Assembly (NCBI GenBank): GCA_900316265.1
Contig: ONCH01000017.1
Span: 1-64,000, forward strand
DNA length: 64,000 nt
Reading direction: 5' to 3'
Source: an uncultured Prevotellaceae bacterium
Lineage (GTDB): Bacteria; Bacteroidota; Bacteroidia; Bacteroidales; Bacteroidaceae
Position 1 is the stretch's first letter, and every line of letters begins with the position of its first letter. The notes beneath the pieces were generated by a model. The model was not told the origin of the DNA, made no database searches, and worked only from the letters and a program-made list of their open reading frames with translations. Shown piece after piece: positions 16,443 to 25,201 of this stretch. The position numbers were made by a program, and so were the translations under genes.

Positions 16443-16757
16443 TTACAGCAGTGCCTGGATCTTCTCCTCAATCTTAGCCTTGGGCTGTGCGCCAATCAGC
16501 TTGTCAACAACCTGGCCACCCTTGAAGAATAGGATAGTAGGAATGTTACGGATGCCAAACTCAGCAGCCAGATCCTCGCATTCCTCAACGTCGCACTTAG
16601 CAACTGTTACCTTACCGTCGTAGGCTGTAGCCAATTCAGCAATAACGGGAGCTATCATACGGCAGGGGCCGCACCATGTTGCCCAAAAATCCACTACTAA
16701 TGGCTGTGCGCCATTCTTCAGGCTCTCGAAATTCTCACTTGTTACTGTTACTTCCAT
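16443..16757 (-). CDS. trxA: Thioredoxin
   Basis: A 104-residue thioredoxin, a cytosolic protein disulfide reductant. The active site WCGPC is in VDFWATWCGPCRMIAP near residue 30, and the cis-proline segment is RNIPTILFFKGG near 73. There is no signal peptide. It lies just upstream of cbiJ-cbiD (3 bp between stop and ATG), so the two are probably cotranscribed. Confidence 0.96.
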   Translation of the reverse strand: MEVTVTSENFESLKNGAQPLVVDFWATWCGPCRMIAPVIAELATAYDGKVTVAKCDVEECEDLAAEFGIRNIPTILFFKGGQVVDKLIGAQPKAKIEEKIQALL

Positions 16758-16824
16758 AATTTCAATTTACAATTTGACAAATTACTATTTATTTCTCAAT
16801 TTAACTACTGCAAATGGTGTGCCA

Positions 16825-19800
16825 TTAATTGATTTTGTAGTCCAATGCTGGCGATTGTTCAATATACTGTATCAGTTCGCTCTTCACATCAACCATCTTG
16901 CTGGTGCTCTTGAGCAGTACATGGTTCTTGCCTGTCAGGTCGTGCAACTGGAAAAAGAGCTTTGTCTTACCAGGATGCGCTTCAATCAATTCACCCAACT
17001 CCGCCACTATCTGATCGTCCAACAGGTCGGACGTCAGTGAAATGGTGATGCGGTCAATGGCCCGTTCCTTGATGGTCTGCAAGAACTCGACACCCGTAAT
17101 ACCGAGGTCTTTCGGTCCGTCTGGATTATACGAGAAACGCGGTTTCACCTTGCCAGTGACATAGACCGACGCACCAACGGTGAAGAATCCCGACTTGTCG
17201 CCCCACGCCTCACCAAACAATGCCAACTCGCCAGAGCCGACAAAGTCTTCGAGGGTCACTATACCGAAAGGCTTGCCTGTTTTGGTAAAGCCTGTACGCA
17301 CTGACGTAACAATACCACCGATAGTGACATCCTCACGACCTGCCAGATTACCGACATCTGCCAATTCGTCACAACGCGTATTGCACAGATTGTCAAGCAC
17401 AATCTTATATTCGTCCAGCGGATGTGCAGAAAGGTAGATACCCACCAGTTCACGTTCCTTGTTCAGACGTTCAATGTCGCTCCAGCGTTCCTCACTCTTC
17501 GGCAACGTAGGTGTCTGTATCTCCAACTCATCGAAGGCACCAAACAGCGAGTTTTGTGCCTGCTGTTTCTCCATCTGATAGAGTTGTCCGTAACGCATGA
17601 CGATTTCAATAAAGCTCTCACCCTTGTTATTCGTTGCAAAGAAATCCTCACGACGATAGCCAAAGCTGTCGAAACCACCACTCAGCGCCAAGGCTTCAAA
17701 GGCCTTGCGGTTAATCTGACCAAAATTGATGCGCTGCACAAAGTCGAAGATATCCTTATAGGGGCCGCTCTTCTCACGCTCATCGATGATTGCCTGTGCC
17801 ACACCGTCACCCATACCCTTGATAGCAGCCAGTCCGAAGCGTATCTCACCTTTCTTATTTACACCGAACTTCTGGTATGACTCGTTGACATCGGGGCCGA
17901 GTGTGGCAATACCCATCGCCTTACACTCATCCATCAGTTTCGTGATTTCCGTTATTTGGTCACGGCGACGACTCATGATAGCAGCCATAAATTCGGCTGG
18001 ATAGTTGGCTTTGAGGTAAGCCGTCTGGTAAGCCACCCACGAATAGCAGGCAGCATGCGATTTGTTGAAGGCATACGAGGCGAAAGCTTCCCAGTCACTC
18101 CATATCTTATCAAGAGTCTTCGGGTCGTGACCGTTCTTCTTACCACCCTCAATGAACTTCGGTTTCATGGCATCGACAATGTCCTTTTTCTTTTTACCCA
18201 TCGCCTTACGCAGAGCATCGCTCTCACCACGGGTAAAGTCTGCCAACAGACGACTGAGCAACATCACCTGCTCCTGATAGACGGTGATGCCATAGGTATC
18301 CTTCAGGTATTTCTCCATCACAGGGATATCGTAGGTGATAGGTTCCTCGCCATGCTTACGACGGATGAACTGCGGAATATAGCCCATAGGTCCCGGACGA
18401 TAGAGGGCATTCATTGCAATAAGGTCCTCGAAGACAGTGGGTTTCAGTTCACGCAGATATTTCTGCATACCAGCCGACTCAAACTGGAAAGTACCGATGG
18501 TGCGCCCCTGCTGGTAGAGTTCGAAGGTTTTGGGGTCGTCAATAGGAATGGTGTCCAAATCAACATCAATTCCTCGTGTCTGCTTGATAACAGCACAGGC
18601 CTCCTTCATCTCGGAAAGTGTCTTCAGTCCGAGGAAGTCCATCTTAATCAAACCTGTCGACTCAATAACGTGACCATCATACTGCGTGCAGTTGGTCTTG
18701 ACATCCTTGAAGTCAGGGTCATCGGCTGTCGAGACTGGTACCCAATCGCTAATCGGGTCACGACAGATAATGAAGCCACAGGCATGGATACCCGTACCAC
18801 GCACCGTACCCTCCAACATCTTTGCATATTTGATGGTATTACGCAGATGAGTGTCGGCAGAGGCTTCTGCCTCCTGTAATTCAGGAACAGCCTTGATTGC
18901 ATTGGGCAGATTCATCTTCGGTGTCTTACCATCGACATCGGGCAGACGGTCGGGAATAGCCTTACACAGGGCATTTGACACAGCAATAGGCACTTTCTCC
19001 ACACGGGCCACGTCCTTGATAGAGTTCTTCGTGGCCATCGTAGCATACGTAATGATATGTGCACAGTTCTCATGACCGTACTTATCCTCTACCCACTTCA
19101 GTACCTTGCCACGTCCGTCATCGTCGAAGTCGGTATCGATATCAGGTAGTGAGATACGGTCTGGATTCAAGAAACGCTCGAACAGCAGGTCATACTTCAA
19201 TGGGTCTATCTTCGTGATACCCAGACAGTAAGCCACCACAGAGCCTGCCGCAGAGCCACGACCAGGTCCTACCATCACGCCCAGCTCATCGCGGGCTGAA
19301 TTGATGAAGTCCTGCACAATGAGGAAGTAACCTGGGAAACCCATCGTCTTCATGATGTGCAACTCAAAGCGCACGCGGTCGTCGACCTCCTTGGGCAGTG
19401 GTGTACCATAACGCTTGGCTGCACCCTCGTATGCGAGTTTTGCCAAGTAATCGGCCTCGAACTTGATACGATACAGTTTGTCGTAACCACCGAGTTTCTT
19501 GATTTTCTTCTCACCATCCTCTTGTGGCAATGGATTCTCACCATTCTCATCAGAGGTAAACTCCTTGAACAGGTCTTCCTCCGTGAACTTCTTGCGCCAC
19601 TCATCCTCGGTACCAAACGACTCCGGTATGGGGAAGAATGGCATGATGGGGTCGTGGTCCAGACTATATATCTCCACCTTATCTAATATCTCCAGCGTAT
19701 TCGACAAGGCCTCAGGTACATCCTGGAAGATATCGTTCATCTCCTCGCGGGTCTTAAACCACTCCTGCTTGGAGTAGAGCATACGCGTAGGGTCATCGAG

Positions 19801-20553
19801 TTCCTTACCCGTTGACAGACACAATAGGTGGTCGTGGGCCTCCGCATTCTCCTGATCTACGAAATGGGCATCGTTGGTACACACCAGTTTGATACCATAC
19901 TCATGCGCCAACTCTATCAACACCTTATTCGCTTTCTGCTGCAAGGGAAACGTCTCACGATTAGCACGGATGGTAGGGTCTTTCACCTCGTGGCGCTGTA
20001 GTTCCAGATAGTAGTCGTCACCAAACAGATTGTGATACCACTCAATGGCCTCGCGGGCTCCGGCAATGTCGTCCTTCAGTATCTTGGCAGGTACCTCGCC
20101 TGCAATACAGGCCGAACAAACAATGAGCCCCTCGTGGTATTTCTCTAAATCAGCACGGTCGGTACGGGGACGCATATAATAGCCGTCCACCCACGAATTA
20201 CTAACCAGCTTGATGAGATTCTTATAACCCTTATAATTCTTAGCCAACACAATGAGGTGGTAGCCGCCCTGATCCTCACGACCGTTCTTCTGCTCCTTTG
20301 AGCCATTTCGGGCAACATACATCTCACAACCGAAGATGGGGATGAAGGGATCCAGTCCCTCCTTCTTACGACCCTTATTAATGCCGCCCACATAGTCGTG
20401 AAACTCCTTGATACCAAACATATCACCGTGGTCGGTAATGGCCATGCCCCTCATACCGTTGGCTACAGCCTTATCTACCAGACGCTTGATACTCGATTGT
20501 CCATCAAGGATAGAGTAATAAGTATGTACGTGTAAGTGTATAAAATCTTCCAT
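16825..20553 (-). CDS. dnaE: DNA polymerase III alpha subunit
   Basis: The replicative polymerase subunit of about 1242 residues. The start at 20553 (MEDFIHLHVHTYYS) is chosen because a promoter -7 box lies 8 bp upstream; the upstream ATG at 20592 is inside the promoter. The N-terminal PHP domain (HLHVHTYYSILDG, AITDHGDMFG) covers about residues 1-210. The palm has GPGRGSAAGS near 430, LPDIDTDFDDDGR with catalytic aspartates near 468, and the GTGIHACG and ALYRPGPM segments. The fingers carry YGITVYQEQVM, followed by SHAACYSWVAYQTAYLK. A helix-hairpin-helix and OB domain (VTIGGIVTSVRTGFTKTGKP) lie at the C-terminus. Confidence 0.97.
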   Translation of the reverse strand: MEDFIHLHVHTYYSILDGQSSIKRLVDKAVANGMRGMAITDHGDMFGIKEFHDYVGGINKGRKKEGLDPFIPIFGCEMYVARNGSKEQKNGREDQGGYHLIVLAKNYKGYKNLIKLVSNSWVDGYYMRPRTDRADLEKYHEGLIVCSACIAGEVPAKILKDDIAGAREAIEWYHNLFGDDYYLELQRHEVKDPTIRANRETFPLQQKANKVLIELAHEYGIKLVCTNDAHFVDQENAEAHDHLLCLSTGKELDDPTRMLYSKQEWFKTREEMNDIFQDVPEALSNTLEILDKVEIYSLDHDPIMPFFPIPESFGTEDEWRKKFTEEDLFKEFTSDENGENPLPQEDGEKKIKKLGGYDKLYRIKFEADYLAKLAYEGAAKRYGTPLPKEVDDRVRFELHIMKTMGFPGYFLIVQDFINSARDELGVMVGPGRGSAAGSVVAYCLGITKIDPLKYDLLFERFLNPDRISLPDIDTDFDDDGRGKVLKWVEDKYGHENCAHIITYATMATKNSIKDVARVEKVPIAVSNALCKAIPDRLPDVDGKTPKMNLPNAIKAVPELQEAEASADTHLRNTIKYAKMLEGTVRGTGIHACGFIICRDPISDWVPVSTADDPDFKDVKTNCTQYDGHVIESTGLIKMDFLGLKTLSEMKEACAVIKQTRGIDVDLDTIPIDDPKTFELYQQGRTIGTFQFESAGMQKYLRELKPTVFEDLIAMNALYRPGPMGYIPQFIRRKHGEEPITYDIPVMEKYLKDTYGITVYQEQVMLLSRLLADFTRGESDALRKAMGKKKKDIVDAMKPKFIEGGKKNGHDPKTLDKIWSDWEAFASYAFNKSHAACYSWVAYQTAYLKANYPAEFMAAIMSRRRDQITEITKLMDECKAMGIATLGPDVNESYQKFGVNKKGEIRFGLAAIKGMGDGVAQAIIDEREKSGPYKDIFDFVQRINFGQINRKAFEALALSGGFDSFGYRREDFFATNNKGESFIEIVMRYGQLYQMEKQQAQNSLFGAFDELEIQTPTLPKSEERWSDIERLNKERELVGIYLSAHPLDEYKIVLDNLCNTRCDELADVGNLAGREDVTIGGIVTSVRTGFTKTGKPFGIVTLEDFVGSGELALFGEAWGDKSGFFTVGASVYVTGKVKPRFSYNPDGPKDLGITGVEFLQTIKERAIDRITISLTSDLLDDQIVAELGELIEAHPGKTKLFFQLHDLTGKNHVLLKSTSKMVDVKSELIQYIEQSPALDYKIN

Positions 20554-20561
20554 ATTATGGG

Positions 20562-20593
20562 CAAAGTTACGTCGAAAAGGTGAGAATACCAAA
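20562..20593 (-). promoter_or_regulatory. dnaE promoter
   Basis: On the minus strand, TTTG (20590-20593) and TAACTTTG (20562-20569) are separated by 20 bp. The dnaE ATG is only 8 nt past the -7 box, so the leader should be zero to a few nucleotides. Confidence 0.75.
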
Positions 20594-20632
20594 AAAATTC
20601 ATAATTATTAAAGGATTTCTTTGTTAGAATGT

Positions 20633-20662
20633 TTTGCAATTCATAATAATTTGTTACCTTTG
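20633..20662 (+). promoter_or_regulatory. Promoter for psd-pssA
   Basis: TTTG (20633-20636) and TACCTTTG (20655-20662) are separated by 18 bp. It is divergent from the dnaE promoter and leaves a leader of about 20 nt before psd. Confidence 0.6.
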
Positions 20663-20690
20663 CACATGAAAGTATACTATTAACTGTCTC

Positions 20691-21380
20691 ATGGGAGAAA
20701 GAATTAAGAAACTTAAAAAGATTAGAATACATCGTGAAGGCACCAACGAGCTCACGCTCAGCATGCTGGCAATAGCCCTTATTGGCACGGGCTTGTGGTA
20801 CGCCCTCGATACTACCATTCCTTTCTGGATATTCGTGGTTATCTTTGGTGCTGCATGGCTCATGGCTCTCAATTTCTATCGTTGTCCTATCCGCTATTAC
20901 AATGGCGATACCGACAAATTGGTGGTGGCCCCTGCCGACGGAAAAATTGTCGTCGTAGAGGAAGCCGAGGAGAACACTTATTTCCACGACAAGCGCCTCA
21001 TGATTAGTATCTTCATGAGTCCGCTGAACGTACACGCCAACTGGTTCCCCGTTGACGGAAAGGTAAAGTTTGTCAAGCACTTCAACGGTAACTACCACAA
21101 AGCTTGGCTACCTAAGGCCAGCGAAGAGAACGAGCATGCGGATATCATGATTACGACACCTGACGGTGAGGATATCCTGTGTCGCCAGATTGCAGGTGCT
21201 ATGGCTCGTCGCATTGTGACCTATGCCAAGGAAGGTGAGGAGTGCTATATTGACGAACACTTAGGATTCATCAAGTTAGGCTCTCGTGTCGATGTTTATC
21301 TGCCACTGACTGCCCGTGCTTGCGTAACGATGAACCAGCCTACTACTGGCGACCAGACTGTAATAGCAAAATTGGCGTAA
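20691..21380 (+). CDS. psd: Phosphatidylserine decarboxylase proenzyme
   Basis: This short-type decarboxylase (229 residues) makes phosphatidylethanolamine. It has an N-terminal hydrophobic region (residues about 22-60) and [14 protein letters not shown], then the segment [15 protein letters not shown]. Near the C-terminus is [13 protein letters not shown]. Cleavage at the Gly-Ser of LGS should generate the pyruvoyl group and the small alpha chain. It is the first gene of an operon with pssA, the previous pathway step, and DUF4834. Confidence 0.96.
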   Translation: MGERIKKLKKIRIHREGTNELTLSMLAIALIGTGLWYALDTTIPFWIFVVIFGAAWLMALNFYRCPIRYYNGDTDKLVVAPADGKIVVVEEAEENTYFHDKRLMISIFMSPLNVHANWFPVDGKVKFVKHFNGNYHKAWLPKASEENEHADIMITTPDGEDILCRQIAGAMARRIVTYAKEGEECYIDEHLGFIKLGSRVDVYLPLTARACVTMNQPTTGDQTVIAKLA

Positions 21381-21396
21381 TGCATAATTCATAATT

Positions 21397-22080
21397 ATGA
21401 AGTTACTCAACATCCCCAATACTATCACTTGCCTGAATCTCATTTCAGGTTGTATAGCCACCTATTGGGCATTCCAAGGCGACTATCGCATGGCACTGCT
21501 ATTCATTGTCATTGGTGCCGTCTTCGATTTCTTCGATGGTATGGTAGCGCGCCTGCTGCACGTCTCCTCTCCTATTGGCAAGGAGCTCGACTCACTGGCA
21601 GATGACATTACTTTCGGTTTTGCACCCTCTGCCATTATCTTCAGCTACCTCTCACATCTCACCTCTTACATTTCACCTCTCATCCCATACTTGGCATTCA
21701 TCATGGCCGCCTTTTCAGCGCTACGTCTGGCGAAGTTCAACCTTGATGAGCGACAGGCTTTGGGATTCATTGGACTGCCCACCCCTGCCAATGCCCTCTT
21801 CTGGGGAGCTCTTATTGGTGGTTTGCAGGGTTACGACATCCATTTCGAGGGTATCGAGTGGTGTATCATTGCAGGCGTTTTCATCAGCAGCTACCTGCTG
21901 ATTAGCGAAATACCGATGTTTGCCCTGAAATTTAAGACATGGGGATGGAAGGGCAACGAAATCAAATACTTCTTCTTGCTGACGTGCATACCGATGCTCT
22001 TTCTGGGCATCTTCGGACTGGCTGCCATCATCGCATGGTATGTCATCCTGTCGGCAATAAATAGCTATATGTTAAACTAA
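21397..22080 (+). CDS. pssA: CDP-diacylglycerol--serine O-phosphatidyltransferase
   Basis: A 227-residue integral membrane enzyme that makes phosphatidylserine from CDP-diacylglycerol and serine. The CDP-alcohol phosphotransferase signature D-G-x2-A-R-x8-G-x3-D-x3-D is complete at about residues 49-73 (DGMVAR, then G, D and D in GKELDSLADD). N-terminal PNTITCLNLISGCIA is typical. It lies 16 bp after psd, which decarboxylates its product. Confidence 0.95.
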   Translation: MKLLNIPNTITCLNLISGCIATYWAFQGDYRMALLFIVIGAVFDFFDGMVARLLHVSSPIGKELDSLADDITFGFAPSAIIFSYLSHLTSYISPLIPYLAFIMAAFSALRLAKFNLDERQALGFIGLPTPANALFWGALIGGLQGYDIHFEGIEWCIIAGVFISSYLLISEIPMFALKFKTWGWKGNEIKYFFLLTCIPMLFLGIFGLAAIIAWYVILSAINSYMLN

Positions 22081-22091
22081 TCTTCACCACT

Positions 22092-22463
22092 ATGTTAAAA
22101 GGCCTATTAGGATTCTTTGCCTTTATTTTCTTCCTGATTGTTCTCATCCTGTTATTGGTGGGAAGCTACCTCTATCGTACTTACAGGAAGATACGCGTTG
22201 CTGCCCAGCGTGCAGCTGAACGTCAGGCACATCAGCACCGCGAGGAAACGGGGCGTCAACGCCAGCAGTACAGCCAGCGCCAACAGTATGGCCCAACCAA
22301 TCAAGCTAGTGATACGGAAGACACCAGTTCTTATGAGCAGCCCCGCACAACGCAGACAGCCACTGGTGAGACCATCATAGATAATCGCCATCAAGAGCGC
22401 GAAAACAAGAAGATCTTCGACGACTCCGATGGCGAATATGTAGACTTCGTAGAGGAAACTTGA
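22092..22463 (+). CDS. DUF4834-like small membrane protein
   Basis: A 123-residue protein with one strong N-terminal membrane helix (FFAFIFFLIVLILLLVGSYL), then a basic stretch (RTYRKIRVAAQRAAERQ), a Q/R/T-rich linker and an acidic end (FDDSDGEYVDFVEET). This matches the DUF4834 family found beside pssA in Bacteroidetes. The function is unknown. It follows pssA by 11 bp and is convergent with pyrH. Confidence 0.72.
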   Translation: MLKGLLGFFAFIFFLIVLILLLVGSYLYRTYRKIRVAAQRAAERQAHQHREETGRQRQQYSQRQQYGPTNQASDTEDTSSYEQPRTTQTATGETIIDNRHQERENKKIFDDSDGEYVDFVEET

Positions 22464-22470
22464 ATCTTGA

Positions 22471-22493
22471 AACCTTAGTTATGCACTAAGGTT
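22471..22493. terminator. Hairpin between DUF4834 gene and pyrH
   Basis: AACCTTAG (22471-22478) and CTAAGGTT (22486-22493) form an 8-bp stem with a 7-nt loop. The stem spans the pyrH stop codon. It may end both convergent transcripts, though no long T run follows. Confidence 0.45.
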
Positions 22494-23185
22494 CCAATCT
22501 CCTCACCGTCCATAACCTTCTTCAGGTTACCTACTACGTCCATATTGAAGACGTAGATGGGCAGGTTATTGTCCTGACACATGCAGATGGCGGTCAGGTC
22601 CATCACCTTCAAGCCTCGCGCGAGTACCTCTTTATAAGTAATAGCGTCGAACTTCGTGGCTGTGGGATCCTTCTCTGGGTCTGCCGTATAGATGCCGTCC
22701 ACACGGGTACCCTTCAACATCACGTCAGCCTCAATCTCGATGCCACGCAGACTGGAGCCTGTATCCGTCGTAAAGTAAGGAGAACCCGTTCCTGCCGAGA
22801 AGATGCAGACGTAGCCAGCCTCCATCGCCTCGATAGCCTTCCACTTGGTGTAGAACTCACCAATAGGCTCCATGCGGATAGCCGTCAACACCTTGTTCTT
22901 CACACCAATAGCGCCCAGTGCGGAACTCAGCGCCAGCGAGTTGATGACGGTGGCGCACATACCCATTTGGTCGCCCTTCACACGGTCGAAACCTTTCTGT
23001 GAGCCAGAAAGTCCGCGGAAGATGTTACCACCACCAATGACGATACCAATCTGCACGCCCATTTCACTCACTTCCTTAATCTGCCGGGCGTAGTCGCTCA
23101 GCCGTTCAGGGTCGATACCGTAGCCCTGTTTGCCCATCAGACTCTCTCCAGAGAGCTTCAGGAGAATTCTCTTAAATCTTGCCAT
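22475..23185 (-). CDS. pyrH: UMP kinase
   Basis: A bacterial-type UMP kinase of 236 residues (amino-acid-kinase fold) that converts UMP to UDP. It starts with FKRILLKLSGESLMGKQGYGID. GIVIGGGNIFRG is the phosphate-binding loop, MGMCATVINSLAL the UMP-binding stretch, and TGSPYFTTDTGSSLRGIEI the acceptor site. It follows a small lipoprotein gene on the same strand with a 25-bp gap. Confidence 0.97.
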   Translation of the reverse strand: MARFKRILLKLSGESLMGKQGYGIDPERLSDYARQIKEVSEMGVQIGIVIGGGNIFRGLSGSQKGFDRVKGDQMGMCATVINSLALSSALGAIGVKNKVLTAIRMEPIGEFYTKWKAIEAMEAGYVCIFSAGTGSPYFTTDTGSSLRGIEIEADVMLKGTRVDGIYTADPEKDPTATKFDAITYKEVLARGLKVMDLTAICMCQDNNLPIYVFNMDVVGNLKKVMDGEEIGTLVHN

Positions 23186-23210
23186 TATGGTAATCTTATA
23201 TAATTAAATG

Positions 23211-23615
23211 TCAGTATCTTTTATGAAATACATAATACAAATGTGTAGCCGGATATGCATTTTCCTCAACAAAAAACAACTCCAGTTTGTTCTTAATAAT
23301 CCTATAGTTGAACACTTTTTCAAGTCCAGAGAAAGTCACTTTGCCTTTGGAGACGGAATAAGTATATGTGCCAGTCGGAAGAAAGTAGGTATCACAAATT
23401 GATTCCGATTTGCTCTTAACAGTTAATGTACCATCCGTATGGAATAAAAGGATAGAGTTACCAGGCAAAACCTCTACTTGATTGCCATACTCCATTTCCC
23501 ATTCCCCAACAAGGTCCTGATCGAAGGTGTACTCATCCTCATGGCCACTGCCACACCCCATGATCCCCATCAACAGTGCCATGAGCAAACAATAAAAAGC
23601 ATTATTCGTTTTCAT
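23211..23615 (-). CDS. Small lipocalin-like lipoprotein
   Basis: A 134-residue lipoprotein with lipobox LMGIMGCGSG (Cys about 21). The mature part has the pattern LVGEWEMEYG...LLFHTDGTLTVKSKS...GTYTYSVSKGKVTF, typical of the small lipocalin-like beta-barrel lipoproteins of Bacteroidetes. No enzyme motif is visible. It lies between birA (7 bp upstream) and pyrH (25 bp downstream), probably in one transcript. Confidence 0.7.
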   Translation of the reverse strand: MKTNNAFYCLLMALLMGIMGCGSGHEDEYTFDQDLVGEWEMEYGNQVEVLPGNSILLFHTDGTLTVKSKSESICDTYFLPTGTYTYSVSKGKVTFSGLEKVFNYRIIKNKLELFFVEENAYPATHLYYVFHKRY

Positions 23616-23621
23616 AGTTTC

Positions 23622-24350
23622 TTATATGATAAATTGTACTTCCTTGAATGCGTAGCGGCGCTGAAGGCCGTCTTCGTCGTTAAGCAACAGGTGGCCGTCG
23701 TCCTCCACCCCGACTATCTCTGCCATGAACACACCGTCCTTGTCGGTATACGGATGGAAGCCCTTACGACGATAGAGCATCTTCATGTAGCGATCCTTGA
23801 TGTCAGTAGCAAGGAGGACGTCCAGACTTTTCAGTATCTCCTGCAGCAACTGTTCACGGTCTGTCTCCTGGCCTGTTATCTGCCAGAGTGACACAGGATT
23901 GGGCGCATCACTATGGAACGCACGCTGGTTCACATTCAGCCCTACCCCCATGATGCAGTCCTTGATAAGATTGCCCTGCAGGCGGTTCTCTATTAGAATG
24001 CCCGCCAGCTTGCCATTGCGCCAATAGATGTCATTGGGCCACTTGATGCTAAGGTCACCAACCAGTTGACCTAATGCTTCGACGAGGGCCAGCGAGATAG
24101 CCATAGACAGTTGAAACTGCTTGTTGGCAGGCAAATACTCTGGGGATATCAGCAACGAGAACAGTAAGTTTTTGCCTCGCTCCGACTCCCATCGGTTCGT
24201 GCCACAGCCGCGTCCCGCCGTCTGATACTCTGTCCAGACAACCTGGCCTTCGTCCACTCGTCCATTCGTCAGACTCTCGCTCGTTCGTCTGTCCTTCAGC
24301 CACTGGTTAGTGCTGTCTGTCTCGTCAATATGGATAATTTCCCAGTTCAC
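23622..24350 (-). CDS. birA: Biotin--[acetyl-CoA-carboxylase] ligase, GTG start
   Basis: A BirA-type ligase without the DNA-binding domain, which attaches biotin to carboxyl carrier proteins. The start at 24350 is a GTG giving VNWEIIHIDETDSTNQWLK, where DETDSTN is the family's N-terminal landmark. There is no in-frame ATG between it and the promoter, and the open frame further up (to 24473) runs through the promoter and into tadA. Other motifs are QTAGRGCGTNRWES (biotinyl-AMP loop), IKWPNDIYWRNGKLAGILIE and GVGLNVN. The protein is about 242 residues. The -7 box lies just 5 nt before the GTG, so a leaderless mRNA with a GTG start is predicted. Confidence 0.9.
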   Translation of the reverse strand: MNWEIIHIDETDSTNQWLKDRRTSESLTNGRVDEGQVVWTEYQTAGRGCGTNRWESERGKNLLFSLLISPEYLPANKQFQLSMAISLALVEALGQLVGDLSIKWPNDIYWRNGKLAGILIENRLQGNLIKDCIMGVGLNVNQRAFHSDAPNPVSLWQITGQETDREQLLQEILKSLDVLLATDIKDRYMKMLYRRKGFHPYTDKDGVFMAEIVGVEDDGHLLLNDEDGLQRRYAFKEVQFII

Positions 24351-24351
24351 A

Positions 24352-24386
24352 TTGCAAAGATACAAAAATATTTTGTAATTTTGCAA
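24352..24386. promoter_or_regulatory. Interlocked divergent promoters of birA and tadA
   Basis: Plus strand: TTG (24352-24354), 21 bp, TAATTTTG (24376-24383), then ATG of tadA at 24388. Minus strand: TTG (24384-24386), 20 bp, TATCTTTG (24356-24363), then GTG of birA at 24350. Each -33 element abuts the -7 of the other promoter, so one 35-bp near-palindrome serves both genes, and both transcripts should lack leaders. Confidence 0.75.
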
Positions 24387-24387
24387 C

Positions 24388-24831
24388 ATGGAACAAAAAA
24401 ATAAAGACGAGCAGTATATGCGCAAGGCATTAGCCGAGGCGCAAGCAGCCTTCGATGAGGGCGAAATTCCCATCGGAGCGATTGTTGTATGTCAGGACCG
24501 CATCATTGCACGTGCCCACAACCTCACGGAGACATTACACGATGTGACAGCCCATGCCGAGATGCAGGCTATCACCGCTGCAGCCAACGAACTGGGTGGC
24601 AAGTACCTCACCGACTGTACCCTCTACGTCACCGTAGAGCCTTGTACGATGTGTGCCGGAGCCTTGGGCTGGAGCCAGATACCCCGCATTGTCTATGGCT
24701 GTCGCGACGAGAAGCGTGGCTACACCGACTATGCGCCCCATGCCTTGCACCCCAAATGTCAGGTCACTGGCGGTGTACTGGAAGACGAATGTCGTCAACT
24801 CATGCAAGATTTCTTCAAAACTAGAAGATAA
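24388..24831 (+). CDS. tadA: tRNA-specific adenosine deaminase
   Basis: TadA converts A34 to inosine in tRNA-Arg(ACG). It has 147 residues. The zinc/catalytic motif HAEMQAI is near residue 55 and PCTMCAGAL near 84, with the cytidine-deaminase fold start YMRKALAEAQAAFDEGEIPIGAIVV. The ATG lies 4 nt after the -7 box of its promoter. Related guanine or cytosine deaminases are less likely given the standard TadA length and motif set. Confidence 0.93.
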   Translation: MEQKNKDEQYMRKALAEAQAAFDEGEIPIGAIVVCQDRIIARAHNLTETLHDVTAHAEMQAITAAANELGGKYLTDCTLYVTVEPCTMCAGALGWSQIPRIVYGCRDEKRGYTDYAPHALHPKCQVTGGVLEDECRQLMQDFFKTRR

Positions 24832-25137
24832 TATTGCTATTCAGAAAATTTACATAAAAACTGGGGTCACATTCACACGTAACACACTAAAATACAATAT
24901 GTTGAGCGTGAACCCTATTTATACAGCTAATACAGACACTAGATAGGCTAATACAGACACTGGATAGCCTAATACGGACACAGGTTAGGCTAATACGGAG
25001 ACCATAATAGCTATATTCAGAGCCACAAAACAGGGTTCACACTTAACGCACGATGAATCAAAATGTTACGCGTGAATGTGAACCCTATTTTCTAATAAAA
25101 ATTTTTCTAATACTTCTCAAATAATAAGAAAAGGAAA
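24832..25137. repeat. Intergenic 21-bp tandem repeat within nested inverted repeats (locus B)
   Basis: No gene is visible in this stretch. Four units of 21 bp begin CTAATACAGACAC or CTAATACGGACAC at 24927, 24948, 24969 and 24990. Flanking them are inner inverted arms 24901-24920 and 25028-25047 (GTTGAGCGTGAACCC-like) and outer arms 24863-24883 and 25065-25085 (GTTACGCGTGAATGTGAACC-like). The whole could fold as one long two-step hairpin with the repeats in the loop. The unit also occurs at 6481-6556. Confidence 0.75.
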
Positions 25138-25168
25138 CGGGAGGCAACGCCTTGTGGTGTGCCTCCCG
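25138..25168 (-). terminator. Terminator of the left SusCD operon
   Basis: A 9-bp stem CGGGAGGCA / TGCCTCCCG (25138-25146 with 25160-25168) is followed on the minus strand by a T-rich tract (TTTCCTTTTCTTATT). It lies 34 bp past the stop of the lipoprotein gene. Confidence 0.8.
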
Positions 25169-25201
25169 AATAGGTTTTATTGGATTATAATCCGAATTAT
25201 C

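Noticed and set aside
17956..18879. Plus-strand open frame of 307 codons opposite dnaE
   Set aside because: The whole stretch is inside the well-conserved dnaE palm/fingers region on the minus strand, and the antisense protein has no recognisable features.
24351..24473. Longer birA start at 24473
   Set aside because: The extra codons cross the birA promoter and the start of tadA, and they have no resemblance to the BirA N-terminus.
24927..25000. CRISPR array
   Set aside because: Units are 21 bp end to end with no variable spacers between conserved repeats, and no cas genes are nearby.
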